Under the pieces are notes generated by a model that was not told the DNA's origin, searched no databases, and saw only the letters and a program-made list of their open reading frames with translations. A stretch of 64,000 nt of DNA from Tetrahymena elliotti 4EA (Eukaryota > Ciliophora > Oligohymenophorea > Hymenostomatida > Tetrahymenidae). Position numbers and translations under genes: made by a program. Shown here in pieces: positions 24,201 to 37,409 of this stretch. The number at the start of each line of letters is the position of its first letter. Position 1 is the stretch's first letter. Location of the stretch: positions 124,001 through 188,000 of the forward strand of contig JH720333.1 in assembly GCA_000231825.2 (NCBI GenBank). The letters run 5' to 3'.

Positions 24201-26721
24201 AAAGTTCTCATTCACAAGATTAATAATATTTTTAGCCTTAGTGTAGGATTAAGCATCTTCTTATCTTATTCTATCTGATCTAGCAACTTCTACTGCTGTT
24301 TCTTTTCTAATATTCTCTATAGTATTATAAGGAGTGTTTGCTATCCTCGAATAAGGATTTTTCTCATATACATCTAATAAGCTAATCAACACAGCTTTGC
24401 CAGATTCCTCAAACATTGAAGGAGTAAAGTAGTTCACACCTTCTCCATTTTAAATCAAAAAATTCTACAAATTTAAACTCTTATCATTTTCATCTAATTT
24501 AAATTCCTTTCCATCAATATTTACTTTAAATTCATTATTAGAACATGGAGCTATTGGATTTAATTAAGTAGCATGATGGAAACCACATTCTAAAGTATAA
24601 CTATGTACTATCCTTGAAGTTTAATAAACAAACACTCTCCCACAACCTTCTTTAGTTAAATCATCTTATCTGTCCTATTTATATTTCAAACCATAAATTT
24701 AATAAAAGTTAAATAATTCCTTTAAAAAAATTGATAAAATGTTGTTTATATTTATAAATTCAGATATTTGAAATAAAGTAGCTATACTTTTATAATTTAT
24801 TTAATTATCGCTATTTTAATTTTTTTTTTATTTTATGATGAAAAATAAATGAGATATTTTACAATAAATTTCTATATCTAACTTAAATTAAAATTATGTT
24901 AGATTTATAAATTGAAGGCAGCTTTATTTAAAGAAAGTTTTTAAGTTACTTGAAAATATGAATCTTAAATAACATTTAGAGTGAAATTAGTTAGTTTAAA
25001 TTGTAAATAAAAATACTTTTGATTTCATTTAGGCTTTTGAGAAGTTACAGTAATTGTATTCAAAATAGGGGTCATTTATTGCCATAATTTTAGCAAATAC
25101 TTGATTTTCTACTTATTAAGAGAATTCTTCTATGGCATTACCATAAAGAAAAGTTCCTTTTTTTCCAGCATGAGAATGAAAATCCATATAGAAAAAAAGT
25201 CTTCCTTCAAGAGAGAGTTAGCAAATAATTTTTTTCATAGCATATATTGAAGGTTATTTAGAGTTACTAGCTACTTGATAGTATCTATTTAAATTTTAAT
25301 TGTATATATCCATTCTATAGTGACCACAATATACTCCATCTGGATTTAGCATAGGAACTATCCAAAAAGAAAAATATTTTCTTAACAAAGCTGATCTTAG
25401 ATCATTTTTATTCAATAAAAACTTTAAAAATCCCTCAAGTGCAAAACTTGCTGGTGTTTCTCCTGGATGGACTCTTGCACTTATCAGAACAACTGGTTTG
25501 TTAGGTTTGAACCTTTAAAATACAATAATTTTATAATTTCAATATTATTTTTTTAAATTACTTAACAGCTCTTTTTTCAAATTCTCTTTCTGGAAATAAG
25601 GCATCACTTAAATAAGATTCTTTTTATGGTAGTTTGTCATCATGAGAAGAAATAGTTAAAAGATTAATAAGTCTTAGCTAGGGTGTGTAAGTTAGAATTT
25701 CTTTATTAAAGTAGATATCAGGATCATTTGAGTATTAAGCAGTGAGTTAATCTATAAACTCTATGTTTCTCTAATAAGAATAGGGATAACTAAAACTAAA
25801 GTAGACATTTTGGTCTTTTGCTGTTGAGAAATCAAAAGTAAAAGTCAATTTAAGTACATTATCCTTATCATCATACTATTTATTATTATATTATTAAAAT
25901 TACATATTATCCTAAAAAAATATTTCAATAAAATAAAGATGAGAAAGCTTTTTATATTTTATTTTATAATAGAAATTTCCTTTTAATTTTGCATATTAAC
26001 TAATCAATTTTTCTTTCATTTATTTTACTTTGAATCTCATTTAACTTTTATGATCATTTTTTATTTTTCACTTAAGAAAAGCTTAAAATCCTTTTTTTAG
26101 CATGATCTTTAAACAAACTAATCGTTATAATACACAAAAAAACTATTAAAAGAAAACAATTTTACATTTAAATTGATAGGTGTTTTAAGCCGAGTAAACT
26201 CTCCTTCATCTCCTACTCTAAAGACTGGCTTATAAGAATTGATATTTGCATTCTAGATTATTTATATATTTTACTCAAGATTAACTTCGCATAATAGATA
26301 AAATTGATAATTTTACCGACCATAAATTATATAGCATTTTTAAACGAAGGATGTTAAATTTTACTTTTCCATTCATTCCTGATACGCTAAAATAAAACCA
26401 GCTTTTTGACCATCCTTCTGTTTAACTAGTTGAATCAAAATCTGGTGAAGTGTCTATTTCAAACTATGATAAAAATTAAATACTTTATTAAGCACCTTTT
26501 TATAATAATGTAAGGAGAATCATGATGTAAAATTAAGCAATTTAATATCTGGCTTGTTTTTAAATAAAAAAAATATTTGGTAGAATTACTTCTGTATTAG
26601 AAAGCATCACTACATTACCACAGTTCCCTGAATCAAAATTACTTGAGAATTTAACTTGTCTTTCATTTGAAAGAGTAAAAAGGTATTCATTATGCTATGG
26701 GATATTTTGCTTACATTACAT
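21298..26721 (-). CDS. Cytosolic carboxypeptidase (M14D, tubulin deglutamylase family) with long Q/N-rich tail, 1461 aa
   Basis: Exons 21298-21620, 21824-24674, 25017-25512, 25562-25911, 26166-26252, 26317-26463 and 26590-26721, phases consistent. The family trims glutamate side chains or C-terminal residues from tubulin. The N-terminal beta domain has VKFSSNFDSGNCGNV and WFYFSVSGMNGKVKFNI. The peptidase domain has zinc ligands in RVHPGETPAS (His about 254, Glu about 257) and DFHSHAGKKGTF (His about 351), substrate-site text MLNPDGV and NLNRYY, and catalytic Glu in SYTLECGFH (about 433). All key residues are present. After about residue 560 comes some 900 residues of Q/N/S-rich disordered sequence, mostly one 2.85-kb exon, unusual for the family. 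The last exon uses an acceptor AG that restores phase. Neighbours LC8, GAR and PG-rich proteins share the microtubule theme. Confidence 0.88.
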
Positions 26722-27719
26722 ATTCTTACTTTTATTTTAATATTAAAGAAAATCTTGTAAAGTTATTAATTGCTTATATAATAAATATTAAATTTTGTTG
26801 GTAATTAACCTTATATCTATCTCCCTTCTATACAATACCAAATTCTCATTTAATTTTTTAAGGATTAACAAAATGCACAATAACTGACTTTTTTATGCAC
26901 TGATAATTATTGACTGAAAGCAATTTTTATTACCCAAAATAAAAATCAGGTTTATAAACAAAGATCTGCAATTTGCTATAAATTTGACCAGAGAGTTAGT
27001 TGGTTGGTTTTTCATGAAATATTAAAATAATAACTTAATAAGTAGCTTTAATATCCAATCAAATTATGTGTTAATTGAGCTATTATTAAATATTATCAAT
27101 AATATTTAATTTTTTTTTTTCACTTTAATTTTATAATTTCTTTCACTACCCGTCTGCAAACTATTTTGATAACTAATTATGTAAATTTATCAATTATTTT
27201 TGTTGAAAAAAATTAATTAAATAATTTATATTTATGATTAATTTTTCATAATAAATAAAAAATAAATAATTTGTGATATATTTTGTATCTTCTATTATTA
27301 TGAAAAATATATTGCTAAATGTGTTTCAATGTAAAGTTCAAAATAATATTTTTGAGTAAAAATAAGAAAATTTCTGATATTATTGGTTGTATTTTAGGCT
27401 TGTATATTTAAATTGCGCTAGGAGTAGTATTTTCCCATATATACTGTAAATAATAGTAAATATAAAAATGAGTAATTTGATTTTATTAGCATTCAATTAT
27501 TTTTATTATTAAAATTATTTTAAATTTCATTTTCTATGAAAACAAATTAATTTAAAATGTTTTTATTGTTAACTTTCCGTTTTTAGATTTGATCAATAAT
27601 ATCCAAGTTACTGATAGATAGATTATTGATATTATTTATAATTTTCAAAAATATTAAATCTAATTTTTCTTTGATTTTATTAGGAGTAGAGTTTAAATAG
27701 TATTTAAAAAATAAGAAAA
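26722..27719. other. Intergenic, divergent promoter region
   Basis: Spacer between the carboxypeptidase start (-) and the Ras-like GTPase start (+). AT-rich with long A and T runs. No supported frame, repeat or RNA seen. Confidence 0.55.
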
Positions 27720-28916
27720 ATGTCATAAACAAAAGAGATCCCTATATATAGAATAGCATTATTAGGAGTATCGGGAGTCGGAAAGACTTAAATAGTTAAT
27801 TAGTTTGTCAATAATTGCTTTAATCCAAATTATGAAGAGACATTTTAGGACACAAGATCATATAGAAAACTACTCAATTTAGGTACAGATAAGAATCCAA
27901 TGCACGTTTTATTAATTATAGATGATATGTAAAAGAATAAAATAAATGTATTTTATAAAATTTAATGACTATTATTTATATTAGATTTGCTACTGATCAC
28001 CCATAGATTGAAGCTAATAATGGAAAAGATGAAAACCCTGTTGAAAAATTGTTTACTTCAATTGTAGATAATGCAATGATGAAAGATAAAAAAGAGACAG
28101 ATAAAAAGTTAAATATGATATATGCAAATAAGTAAATATATGGATATATTTTTGTATTTGATGCAAGTGAATCCCTTAATCCAGAAAGTAGCAATAAGTC
28201 TTTAAAAAATGTAAATTTTATTTTGCAATTTTAGAAAAAGTAGGTTCATCTATTTAAATTATTTTTTTGAATCATAATTAACAGCTTGATCCTGTTATAA
28301 AATTTATCTCAAATGCAGAAAGTAGAGGAGTAAATGGCGATTTTGTCACTAAAAAGATGATTGTGGGAAATAAAAAAGGTAAATTAATTAAAAAAATCAT
28401 GAAGATTGCAGAGATAAAAAATGATTTTAAATAAAATATATAGAATTACTTCCAGATTCAGACCTTAGTCGTTTAAAGACAAGTGAGACTTTGAAAGAAT
28501 ATAATATTCCATTCAAGTTTGTTTCTGCTAAATATAATGAAGATATCACCACTATTTTTTAAGATATTTGCAAATAAATTTAAGAAGATCCTAAAATTTA
28601 AACACTTGAGGAAGAATGGTTAAAAGAAATAAAAGAGGGAAATAAAGAAGATGATAATAAACAAAGATATGGAAAGAATTAGCAAGATGATGGTGATGAC
28701 GATGATGAAAATAAAGATGTATTTGTTTATTTTTTATTTCTCATTTTATAAAATATTATTAACTCATCTGTTCTTAGTATAAAGTAATTTTAATTTTATT
28801 TTAAATTTTTATAGCTGTAGGGTGATTAGTAAACTTTAGATAGTGATTTCTCATAGTTACCTATTTATTAACCACAAGGTTTGTAAGGTTTAGATACAAA
28901 CTGCAATATTTATTGA
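27720..28916 (+). CDS. Degenerate Ras/Rab-like GTPase, 301 aa
   Basis: Exons 27720-27928, 27985-28210, 28285-28378, 28444-28718 and 28815-28916, phases consistent. P-loop GVSGVGKT lies near residue 20 in RIALLGVSGVGKTQIVNQF, an ordinary Ras/Rab G1 motif. The switch II motif DxxG is absent: after the second strand the protein reads LLIIDDIFATDHP. Strand 4 is fine (YGYIFVFDASESL), G4 reads VGNKKEL where NKxD is expected, and G5 reads FVSAK. So phosphate binding looks kept while guanine selection and hydrolysis look impaired. An acidic tail (DDGDDDDENKD) and a Q-rich end follow. The last four residues are CNIY, a CaaX-like ending that could be prenylated. At 301 aa it is longer than usual (about 200). 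Probably a divergent membrane-associated GTPase or pseudoGTPase. Confidence 0.68.
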
Positions 28917-29504
28917 ATTTTAATAAAAATTATTTAGTTTGACTGCTATAAATCTATGTATTTAATCTATCAATTTATTACTTTTTTAGTGTTGATTTTA
29001 TTATAATATTTAGAAATCAGCTCAAATTCCTTTGCCAGTTTTTGTTGAATTTTAAAATATCATTAAATTAACATTTGTATTAATTTTGAAATCTTAAATC
29101 ATTTTTTTTATTCAAAATATCAATAAAATTATTGGTTATGATTACAATTTTTTTTAGATAGATTAGTAAAAATAAGCTAAAATATGGAATATTTTCATAA
29201 TAAAAAAACACAAAGAATAAATGGACTAATTTAAAATGTTTTTATTGAAACAAATTTATTTGAAGGAATAGTAAATGTAAATAGTATTTGATTGAGTTAC
29301 ACAGATTATGATTTAAAATTTAATTAAAATATTGATTTCAGCTAAATCATATTCTGGCGATTTACTATTGTTTGAAATTTAATTTCGCTAGAATAAATTA
29401 ATTAATTAATTAATTGCATAATTTTTGAAGATTTTGCTGATTATTATTTTACAATTTATAGAGATTTAATATAAATAAATAGATATTCTTGAATATATTT
29501 TTAA
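28917..29504. other. Intergenic, tandem genes
   Basis: Spacer between the Ras-like gene and PIG-A, both (+). AT-rich, with an (ATTA)n run at about 29396-29415. It must hold the PIG-A promoter. Nothing else recognised. Confidence 0.55.
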
Positions 29505-31616
29505 ATGGAAGAAAGCGTAGCTAAAAAAGAAAGATTTAATATTTGTATGTGCTGTGATTTCTTTTACCCTAGATTGGGTGGTGTAGAAATGCACATATTT
29601 TAACTCTCATTAGGTTATTTATTTCATGTATATTTTCAATCAATCAATTAATTTGGATTTATCTAAAATTAGAATTAATTAGACTAGGTCATAAGGTTAT
29701 TATTGTCACTAACACTTATGGTAATAGATAAGGAGTCAGATATATTACTAATGGATTGAAGGTTTATTATACTCCTATGACTCCTTTTGTTGACCAAGCA
29801 ATATTTCCTTAAATATGGGGATTTCTACCTTTATTTAGAAAGATTTTAATTAGAGAAAATATTTAAATTGTACATACTCACTAAACTACCAGTGTTTTAG
29901 GTTTAGAAAGTATTCTACATTCTAGAACTATGGGGTATAAAACTGTCTTTACAGATCATTCTTTATTTGGATTTTCTGATGCAGCTTGCATACATGTCAA
30001 TAAATTGCTTAAATTCTTTTTATCTGATATAGGTAAAATTTTAATATTCATTCTTACTGCTTGCACTTACTAATTAATACCTAAAGATTATATTGAAAAT
30101 ATATTTCAAATTATAAATATTTTAACCTTTATAATGAAAATTTAAGTTAATATGATAAATCCTTCCTTTTCTTATCTTAATGCGATAAGGGATTAATAGT
30201 TCTTAAAGATGTTTAAGTTGGTTAATCTTAAATATTTGGATATGATTAAAGGTTTTATTAGATATTTTAAAATGAAAAAATTAAAGTTTCAAAGAAATTG
30301 ATATCTTAAAAGAACAGAAAATGAATATCTAAATAATCATTTATTAAAAATGTTTTTAATCTGACTTTAATGAATGGGTGGGTGAAAGGATAAGTTGGTT
30401 AATTGAATTCAATAAATTAAATTTAGAATTGATTACTTAAATAAGAGAAATGGTATAATGAATAAGTGAAATAAAAAGAATACTAAAAATGAATAGAAAA
30501 TAAATACTTTTAGATTTATTTACACCAAGTAAAGATGTTTTTAATAAAAAATAGATCATGCTATTTCTGTCTCTCACACTTCAAAAGAAAACTTAACTTT
30601 GAGAGCTAGTTTCAATCCATATGATATTTCAGTAATTCCAAATGCTGTTGATTGCAGTAGATTTAAACCAGATCCTTCTAAGAGATACCCTTTAAATACT
30701 ATTAATATTGTATGTATTCAAAGACTTACATTTAGAAAGGGTGTTGATCTCCTTATAGATGTAATTCCACTAGTTTGTAAGAAGTTTCCTGAAGTACATT
30801 TTATTATTGGAGGAGATGGTCCTAAAAGAAAACCTTTAGAAGAAATGATATAAAGATGTGGTTTAACAGGGCGTGTAGAACTTTTAGGTTCAATACCCCA
30901 TAAAGAAGTTAGAAATGTTTTAGTAAAAGGACGTAAAAAAGAATTTATTCTGAACATATTTTCTTATTATTTTATTTAAAACTAGATATATTTTTAAATT
31001 GCTCTTTAACTGAAGCCTTTTGTATTGCTATTGTTGAAGCTGCTTCAAGTGGTCTCATGGTTGTTTCAACAGTAAAATATCACACATTATAAATTTTACT
31101 TAAATTTAAAAATAAATAGAATGTAGGTGGTGTAGTAGAAGTTCTTCCTAAACATATGGTACATTTAGCAGATCCTAAACCAGAATCATTGGTAGAAAAA
31201 CTTGAAATAGCTATTCCTGTTTCTAAAAATGTACCAGCTTAAGCATTCCATAATGAAATATCTGATATGTATAACTGGATGAGTGTAGCAAAAAGAACAG
31301 TAAAATAATTGATCAATTGTTTTTTAATTGCTTAAGTCAAATAAAATAAAAGGAAAAAGTTTATGAAAAAGTACTTAAAAAACCACGCCCAACAATCAGA
31401 GAAAGATTCCAAAGATATGCTAGCAGTGGACCTTTTGCAGGAATAATCTTGCTTTGTACTGTTGTAATTGATTTAATATTCTTTATGTTTTTACAATGGT
31501 GGACTCCTAAAGACCAAATCGACAGAGCTATAGATTTCCCTCATAAAAAATATAGTGAAAACAAAGAAAAATTTGGCGATCATAACTTTCATATATAAGA
31601 AAACAAAAATTAATGA
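29505..31616 (+). CDS. PIGA: PIG-A, catalytic subunit of GPI GlcNAc-transferase, 458 aa
   Basis: Exons 29505-29613, 29673-30032, 30555-30932, 30986-31071, 31120-31299 and 31353-31616, phases consistent. PIG-A (GT4 glycosyltransferase) transfers GlcNAc from UDP-GlcNAc to phosphatidylinositol on the cytosolic face of the ER, the first step of GPI anchor synthesis. Family blocks are nearly unbroken: [152 protein letters not shown]-terminal membrane helix ([20 protein letters not shown]) anchors it in the ER. Length is close to the human protein. Intron 2 is long (522 nt). The exon 3/4 border was chosen because it gives the conserved VKGHIFLN. Confidence 0.96.
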
Positions 31617-32168
31617 AACAAAAAATATATTTAGTATTTTTTATTTTAAATTAAATAATTCTAACACCGTAACACACACACGCTTTCAAGCTTTTTTCCT
31701 TTAAAAAACTATTTTCAAATGTCAAATTTTATTATTTTAAATATTTTCTCATTATATTTAGGCATAAATTTTATTAAAATTCTATAAAATTAAATGAGTT
31801 TTTTTATTAATGTTTAAATTGTTATGTTTTTTACTTTCAGAAAGTTATTTTATCTTTTAAAATTAAAAAAAATAAAACCAAATAGTGTGAAATAAAAAAT
31901 CTATCTCTTATTTAGACTTTATTTTTTTCAAAATTTTAAAACAATTTTTTAATTTTTTTAAAATATCATCTTGTTTATTGTTTATGATTTAAATAACAAG
32001 AATTACAAAAAAATGAAAATTTAGAATAGGTTATTTAGTTTTGAAAATGAAATAGAAAGTTGGTATAGTAATTGTATATAATTTAAGTTAATGGATAGTA
32101 GCTGAATTAAGTATTTAAATAAATAAATTAATTTCTCTCAAAATTCTATCAAATAAAATAGTTAAAGT
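31617..32168. other. Intergenic, convergent
   Basis: Spacer between the ends of PIG-A (+) and the Q-rich gene (-). AT-rich, with a short ACACACACG run near 31674. No feature supported. Confidence 0.55.
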
Positions 32169-34451
32169 TCATTTGATGTTAACATAATCAAAGAACAAAG
32201 TTTCTTTATTTTGTTGTGTTTATTATGTCTTTTCTGTTGGAGGTGAGTAGTTTGTCAGATAATGAGTAGGGAATTTTTATTTATTATTTTATGGCTAAAA
32301 GAAATGAGAGAATCCTGAATGAGTTTTGCTAAATTGGAATTCATGAGAAGAAGGACTTTAGTTTTAGTAGTTTTAGTTAGTGCTAAAGATAGATATGCTA
32401 CTTTTATTGTGCACAGGATTAAGCTTTTAAGAATTAAAATAATTGTTGTTTATTTCTTTGTTATTGATTATTTGGGAGCATGAATAGTTGTTACTTTGAT
32501 CATATATTGTTTATGAAATATTTTGCTTTTGTAAGTTTTTTAATTTGGCTTCTTATTGAATGTTTTACTTAACTTTACTAAATCCTTTGAATCCTTAAAC
32601 TCTGAAATTTTAATTCAATTATATTTCACTATTAATTTTCTAGAATTTATCTAATTTTATTTTTAGATTGGATTACTGAAGAGCCTCTGCTACATGGAAC
32701 TAGATGCTTGAGGATTCCATTTACTTGATAAATTTATTCATATTGCATTCTTCTTTTTCTTCTTTCAGTTTTCTTTCTTTTTCTTTGATTTGCTAATTAT
32801 GTCTCTGTAAATTAATGTTTCCTATTTAAGTTTTTGATCTTTTAAAAAGAGGAAAAGTTTGGAGTTGAGGTGGTGTTTTTTCACATTTTTCTGAACTGCT
32901 ATTTAGTTGAGAGTAAGCCATTTATTTGTTGTAATCAGAAAAGTTAAACTTCTTCTAACTAATAAACCGCTAATTTTACTGACTGTGAGGTAAACTGTAC
33001 TTAGATTTTCTATTTTTAATGTAATTAATATTATTCTATTCATCATTTTAACTAATTTCATAGTTTGAATTCAGAGGTAAATGTTTTTCAATATTTTTTT
33101 GAGAGTTCATTTTCAAGAACAATTTGGCTATTTCATGGATTTTTTCACTTGATAAATTATTTTAACTTGGTAGAAGTTCATGAATTTTATTGTTTTTTAA
33201 TTTTTTTAAAATTGAATGGTAAGAAGGAAATTCTTCATAATGAAAGAGTACTTATTGCTGCTCAGATTATTCTTTAGTCTTCTACTATTTATTAATTAAA
33301 TCATTTTATTTTGTTTCATATTTATCAATAGAAAGAGTATCTTCTATATTAATTGCTTCTTTATCACTTAATTAGTTGATATTGCTATTTAAATGTTTGC
33401 TAATAAGAACAAATTCATTTAATTTTTAAATGTTGTTTTATTTCTCTGGTTTTTCACATTTTATGTTTTTTAATTTCAATCTATCGTTTATGTATTAGGC
33501 ATACGATTCCTTAACATAAAAGTTACTTTTCAGGCAATCTTCTGCATTTTCTTTACTCTTTTAGCAATTTTAATAGGCTTAATTAGGAAAATTGTTAAAT
33601 TAACTGTAGATTTACTCTTCTTTGCTTTTAAATTAATTGTTTTACAAGCTCTGATTATGATTTTCAGGAGATTTATCACTAAATACTTAAGCTTCATCAG
33701 ATTTTTTCATAGAACTTCTAGTAGAAGAAAATGAATAAAGATCAAAATTATATTAGTATTTATCAATTTTCAGCTATTTTATACCTTGTGTGATGTTTTA
33801 CTCTAAATCATAGTTCAATTTTTTGCTTCTCATAGAGTCTCTAGAATGTGTTTGTTTTATTATTTCCTTCTACTTAGGCTAAGCTGAAAAATCTTTTGGT
33901 TTTTCTAAAGAGTCTATGCTTTTGTTATTATTGCCATTCATACTTGATTTAGTAATGCTACTTTAACGCAAGGAATATAAATTATAAGTAGGGTCATTTG
34001 AAAAAGGTTTATTCATATTCTCTTACTCCCATGGACCTAATTCTTCAATTTTAAAATTTAAAGTATCTTGTTAAATCTGATTATTTTTATTTTTTTTGAG
34101 ACTTTCTTTTTATAAAGATTCCTAAATTCTACTAATTCTACGCTGTGAAGCTATCTCTTAAGAACCCATTTTTTTAATGACTTTCCTATTAGAAAAACAT
34201 TCTTAATCCTAAAAACCAATGAGGTTATTTTATTATTACTATTTTTAAAAGCACTAATTGCTGAACTAAAACCCATTTGTTTTTGAAAAAAATGATGGGG
34301 CAACTACTTTTTATGTGGTTTAATTTTAACCATTTTTATTTTAAAACTCATTTTATTCCTATTAATTATCTGTGGACAAGCTTTTTTAGTAATCACATAT
34401 GTCGAAACTCTCTAATTGACTCAAGTCTAATTCTGCTTTTTCTTGTATCAT
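32169..34451 (-). CDS. Q/N/S-rich protein of unknown function, 760 aa
   Basis: One frame without introns from ATG 34449-34451 (MIQEKAELDLSQLES) to TGA 32169-32171. About one residue in eight is Gln, most from TAA/TAG. I do not recognise a domain. Short charged segments could be helical, e.g. EKERKLKEEKEECNMNKF near residue 560 and LKIKLDKFQKINSEIQLNQ. The rest is disordered, with many Ser/Asn and candidate phosphosites (SRDSMRSKKL). No signal peptide or membrane helix. Divergent from the following (+) gene with 1,083 bp between starts. Upstream text stays open without another clear ATG. Confidence 0.75.
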
Positions 34452-35534
34452 GAATTAGTTGCTATTTTGTTAGCTGTTTAGTAATTATTTATTTATCCTT
34501 AAAATTGCTTAGCTTTAAAATATTAACTTTACTTATTATTGTGTGACTATTTATTAATAACTTTTATAACACTTACAATAAACCAAGTTTATATTAAATT
34601 GAAGTAATTTCAGTTTAAGATAATAATTTAAATGACTAAAAATTAACTCATCATTTATTTCCATAAACCTTCAGTAAAATTATGATCAAAATAGCTATCA
34701 AAATTTTAAAACAAAGTATTTAAAAATAGAGAGTTTAAATTTGGAAAAACTTAAATCACTAGTTTATTTATTACCTCAAATATGATTGAAAATATAAATA
34801 TAGATTTTATGATTATTTAGAGTATTTCTCAATTCAATTTTTCTTTTTTTAAGAACAATTCCATCAATAATTTTTAATCATTTTTTTTTGATAAAAGAAT
34901 CAAAATATTTTTTTTTAATATAATATTTACTATTTTTTTATGTTTTCATAATTAGATGGCTACAATACAGCTTCAAATAAATTAAAGAAAAACACCAAAT
35001 TAAAATTAAAAATATGTGCTTTTTAATTACGATGTAAATAACAGAATAAAATATGAAAAATATTTAAAATAAATGAGAGGTGATTGATCTTTACAAATTG
35101 TAATATCAAAATAATATTTTGATTTTTAATATTTTTAATTTTTGATTATTTTTAAAATTGCATAAATTAATATGCTAGAATAGTTTATGAAGTTTGGATT
35201 TAATTGGATATATTAAATTAATCAATAAATGATTATAGAAAATATAATTCTAAAATACTTATGTATTTCATAGTGGTGATTTACATATTTTTAGTAAGCA
35301 TTATTACCAATCTCTTCAGCTTTACTTCAAAAATATAACATATATTATTAATTTCAAATCAGGTAATCTGCATAGAGGATTTTGATATATCTGCAATTCA
35401 ATTCATTTAATTACTTAATCAGTTTTGATATTAATCAATCAATTAATCAATCTAAAATCTTAATAATCGAATTAATCAAAAGTAGTTAATACTGCTAAAA
35501 AAAAAAAAAGATTTTTACTACAAAAATATATTGG
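34452..35534. other. Intergenic, divergent promoter region
   Basis: Spacer between two divergent genes. Highly AT-rich, with ATCAATCAATTAATCAATC-type text near 35430-35470. No supported gene. Confidence 0.55.
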
Positions 35535-37409
35535 ATGAATACTCATTTTAAATATCAATCTGCTTACCAAGAAATGTAATTCTAGCCAGAGCTGCTAGAA
35601 TGTAAAATAACCTATTTTTTGATATTTATTTAAATTTATCTTTCATTTTAATTATTTCATTACAGCTATTGAAAAAGGATCAATACCACTACTTCATATT
35701 GAAAACCATCAATTCAGAGATAGAATTAAATCAGCTGAATTAAGCAAAAAGGGGAATATTTATCTTTAGCAGTAATATTTTTAGCTTAAGCTAAGAAAAA
35801 AGATGAAAAATCTATTTATATTTTTAAATTAGCTACATGCCTGCAAAATAAAGAGCAAACCATACATAAACGAACTTTTAGTCTGGACATTTAAAAGAAG
35901 ATGAATTTGATCCTAATTTACCTCATAAAAACCACTCTTTCTGGTTAAAAGTCAGATAAATTCCTAAAGAAGGTCCTCCAATCAGGTAATTCAGGCTTTT
36001 ACATTGATTATAAAAAGCATTTTAAAATGAAAGATAAATTCTAAAATACTTAAATATTTAATTGATTAATAAAACAAAGAGAGAATTAATTCATTCAACT
36101 TATTAGAAATCTAACTATTTTTTCAAATAAATAAATTTTAGATATGGACTTGGAAAGAGAACTGAAAATGAAAGGATTATGGAAAGAGTTTAAAAAGGGG
36201 ATATCTATAGGATCGATCATACAGCTAAAGACACTTAAATGATTTATCATCCAGACTGGAAACCTATTCAAAAGCAAAATTGGGTTGGAAGTGTAATAAA
36301 AAAAAATATATAAATAATAAGTTACTTGATTTATTTTAAACAAAAATTTAATTTCGAATAACTCAAAATAGAAAAACTTTGATGTGACCTCATGCCACTA
36401 CTAAGGACCAAAGAGTAACCCTCCTTGGTGTGAATTCCCTTTAAGAATAAATCATGAAGGGAATGAATATATTGATGGATATGATAAAGTTGGTGAGAAT
36501 ATTCACAGGTTTAGGGAAAAATCAAAAGAAGTAATTCATATTTGATATATTCTTTTTTAAAATAAATTCTTAAAAAACAATTATTTTTTTATTGATATTT
36601 AGCATGGAAGACCTGATTTTATTTCAACTGTTTAGCATGATGCTATTGGATAAACTATGCATATTTCATAATCCTTGAGGACTTTTAAAAGTCACAAAGT
36701 CCTTGGGGTTGACCAAAGTTCTTCGGAATTCAGTAAAACAAAAAAACTTACATTTTACAAACAACCTTTAGTAGAAACTAAAAGTGTTGACCATTAAGTC
36801 CCATATTAGCATAGTTAAAGGTATAAACTTATTAATTTAGTTATAATAATTATGGAATATATTTTAAATTAAATATAGTATACGTTCTAAGGCTGTGAGA
36901 GATCTAATGCCAAATACTGATAAAATCTATAAACTATCTATTAAAGAACTTGCCATCAGTTCTTCAAAAAATAATATAGAAATGTCTTAGAAAATGATCA
37001 ATGAATCTTTGAAAAATGATTTCACGTAATTTACCAAATTAAAATTAATAAACAAAATGTTTTAAATTTTTATTAACTAAATAATAGTCCGATTAACAAC
37101 AATAATTTTACAGCAGAGAAAGTTAAAAATTCTAAATAGGAATAGTAATTAAAAAATATAGTTAAAGGAGCAGAGTCTACAAAATCTAATTTTGCTTTCA
37201 ATGATCAAAGATTTTCTAATATAAATAGCAGAGGTAGCTAAAGGACAACTTAATATAGTTGGAATAAATCTAGGGCTCAAACTGCAGCTACTGGAAAAAG
37301 AAAAAATTTGCTAGATATGATGTAACTTAAAAATAAATTAAATAACGATCCATATTATTAGCCTTCAACACAAGAAACTAAAGACTTAGTATCTAAATAT
37401 TTTGATTGA
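35535..37409 (+). CDS. Unrecognised eight-exon protein, about 440 aa
   Basis: Exons 35535-35601, 35666-35771, 35833-35985, 36142-36292, 36372-36530, 36603-36820, 36879-37025 and 37088-37409 join in phase. Start MNTHFKYQSAYQEM, end SKYFD. I cannot assign a family. The central part is well structured and not low-complexity: DPNLPHKNHSFWLKVRQIP, RYGLGKRTENERIMERV, HPDWKPIQKQNWVG, CHYQGPKSNPPWCEFPLRI, DGYDKVGENIHRF. This repeated Pro-Trp, Tyr-Gly and His motif style is reminiscent of microtubule inner proteins of cilia, but that is only a guess. The last third is Asn/Gln/Lys-rich. No signal or membrane segment. Confidence 0.72.

Noticed and set aside
30718..30957. Minus-strand frame of 79 codons
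   Set aside because: It lies opposite the PIG-A exon that encodes [14 protein letters not shown] and has no family resemblance; shadow of a real gene.
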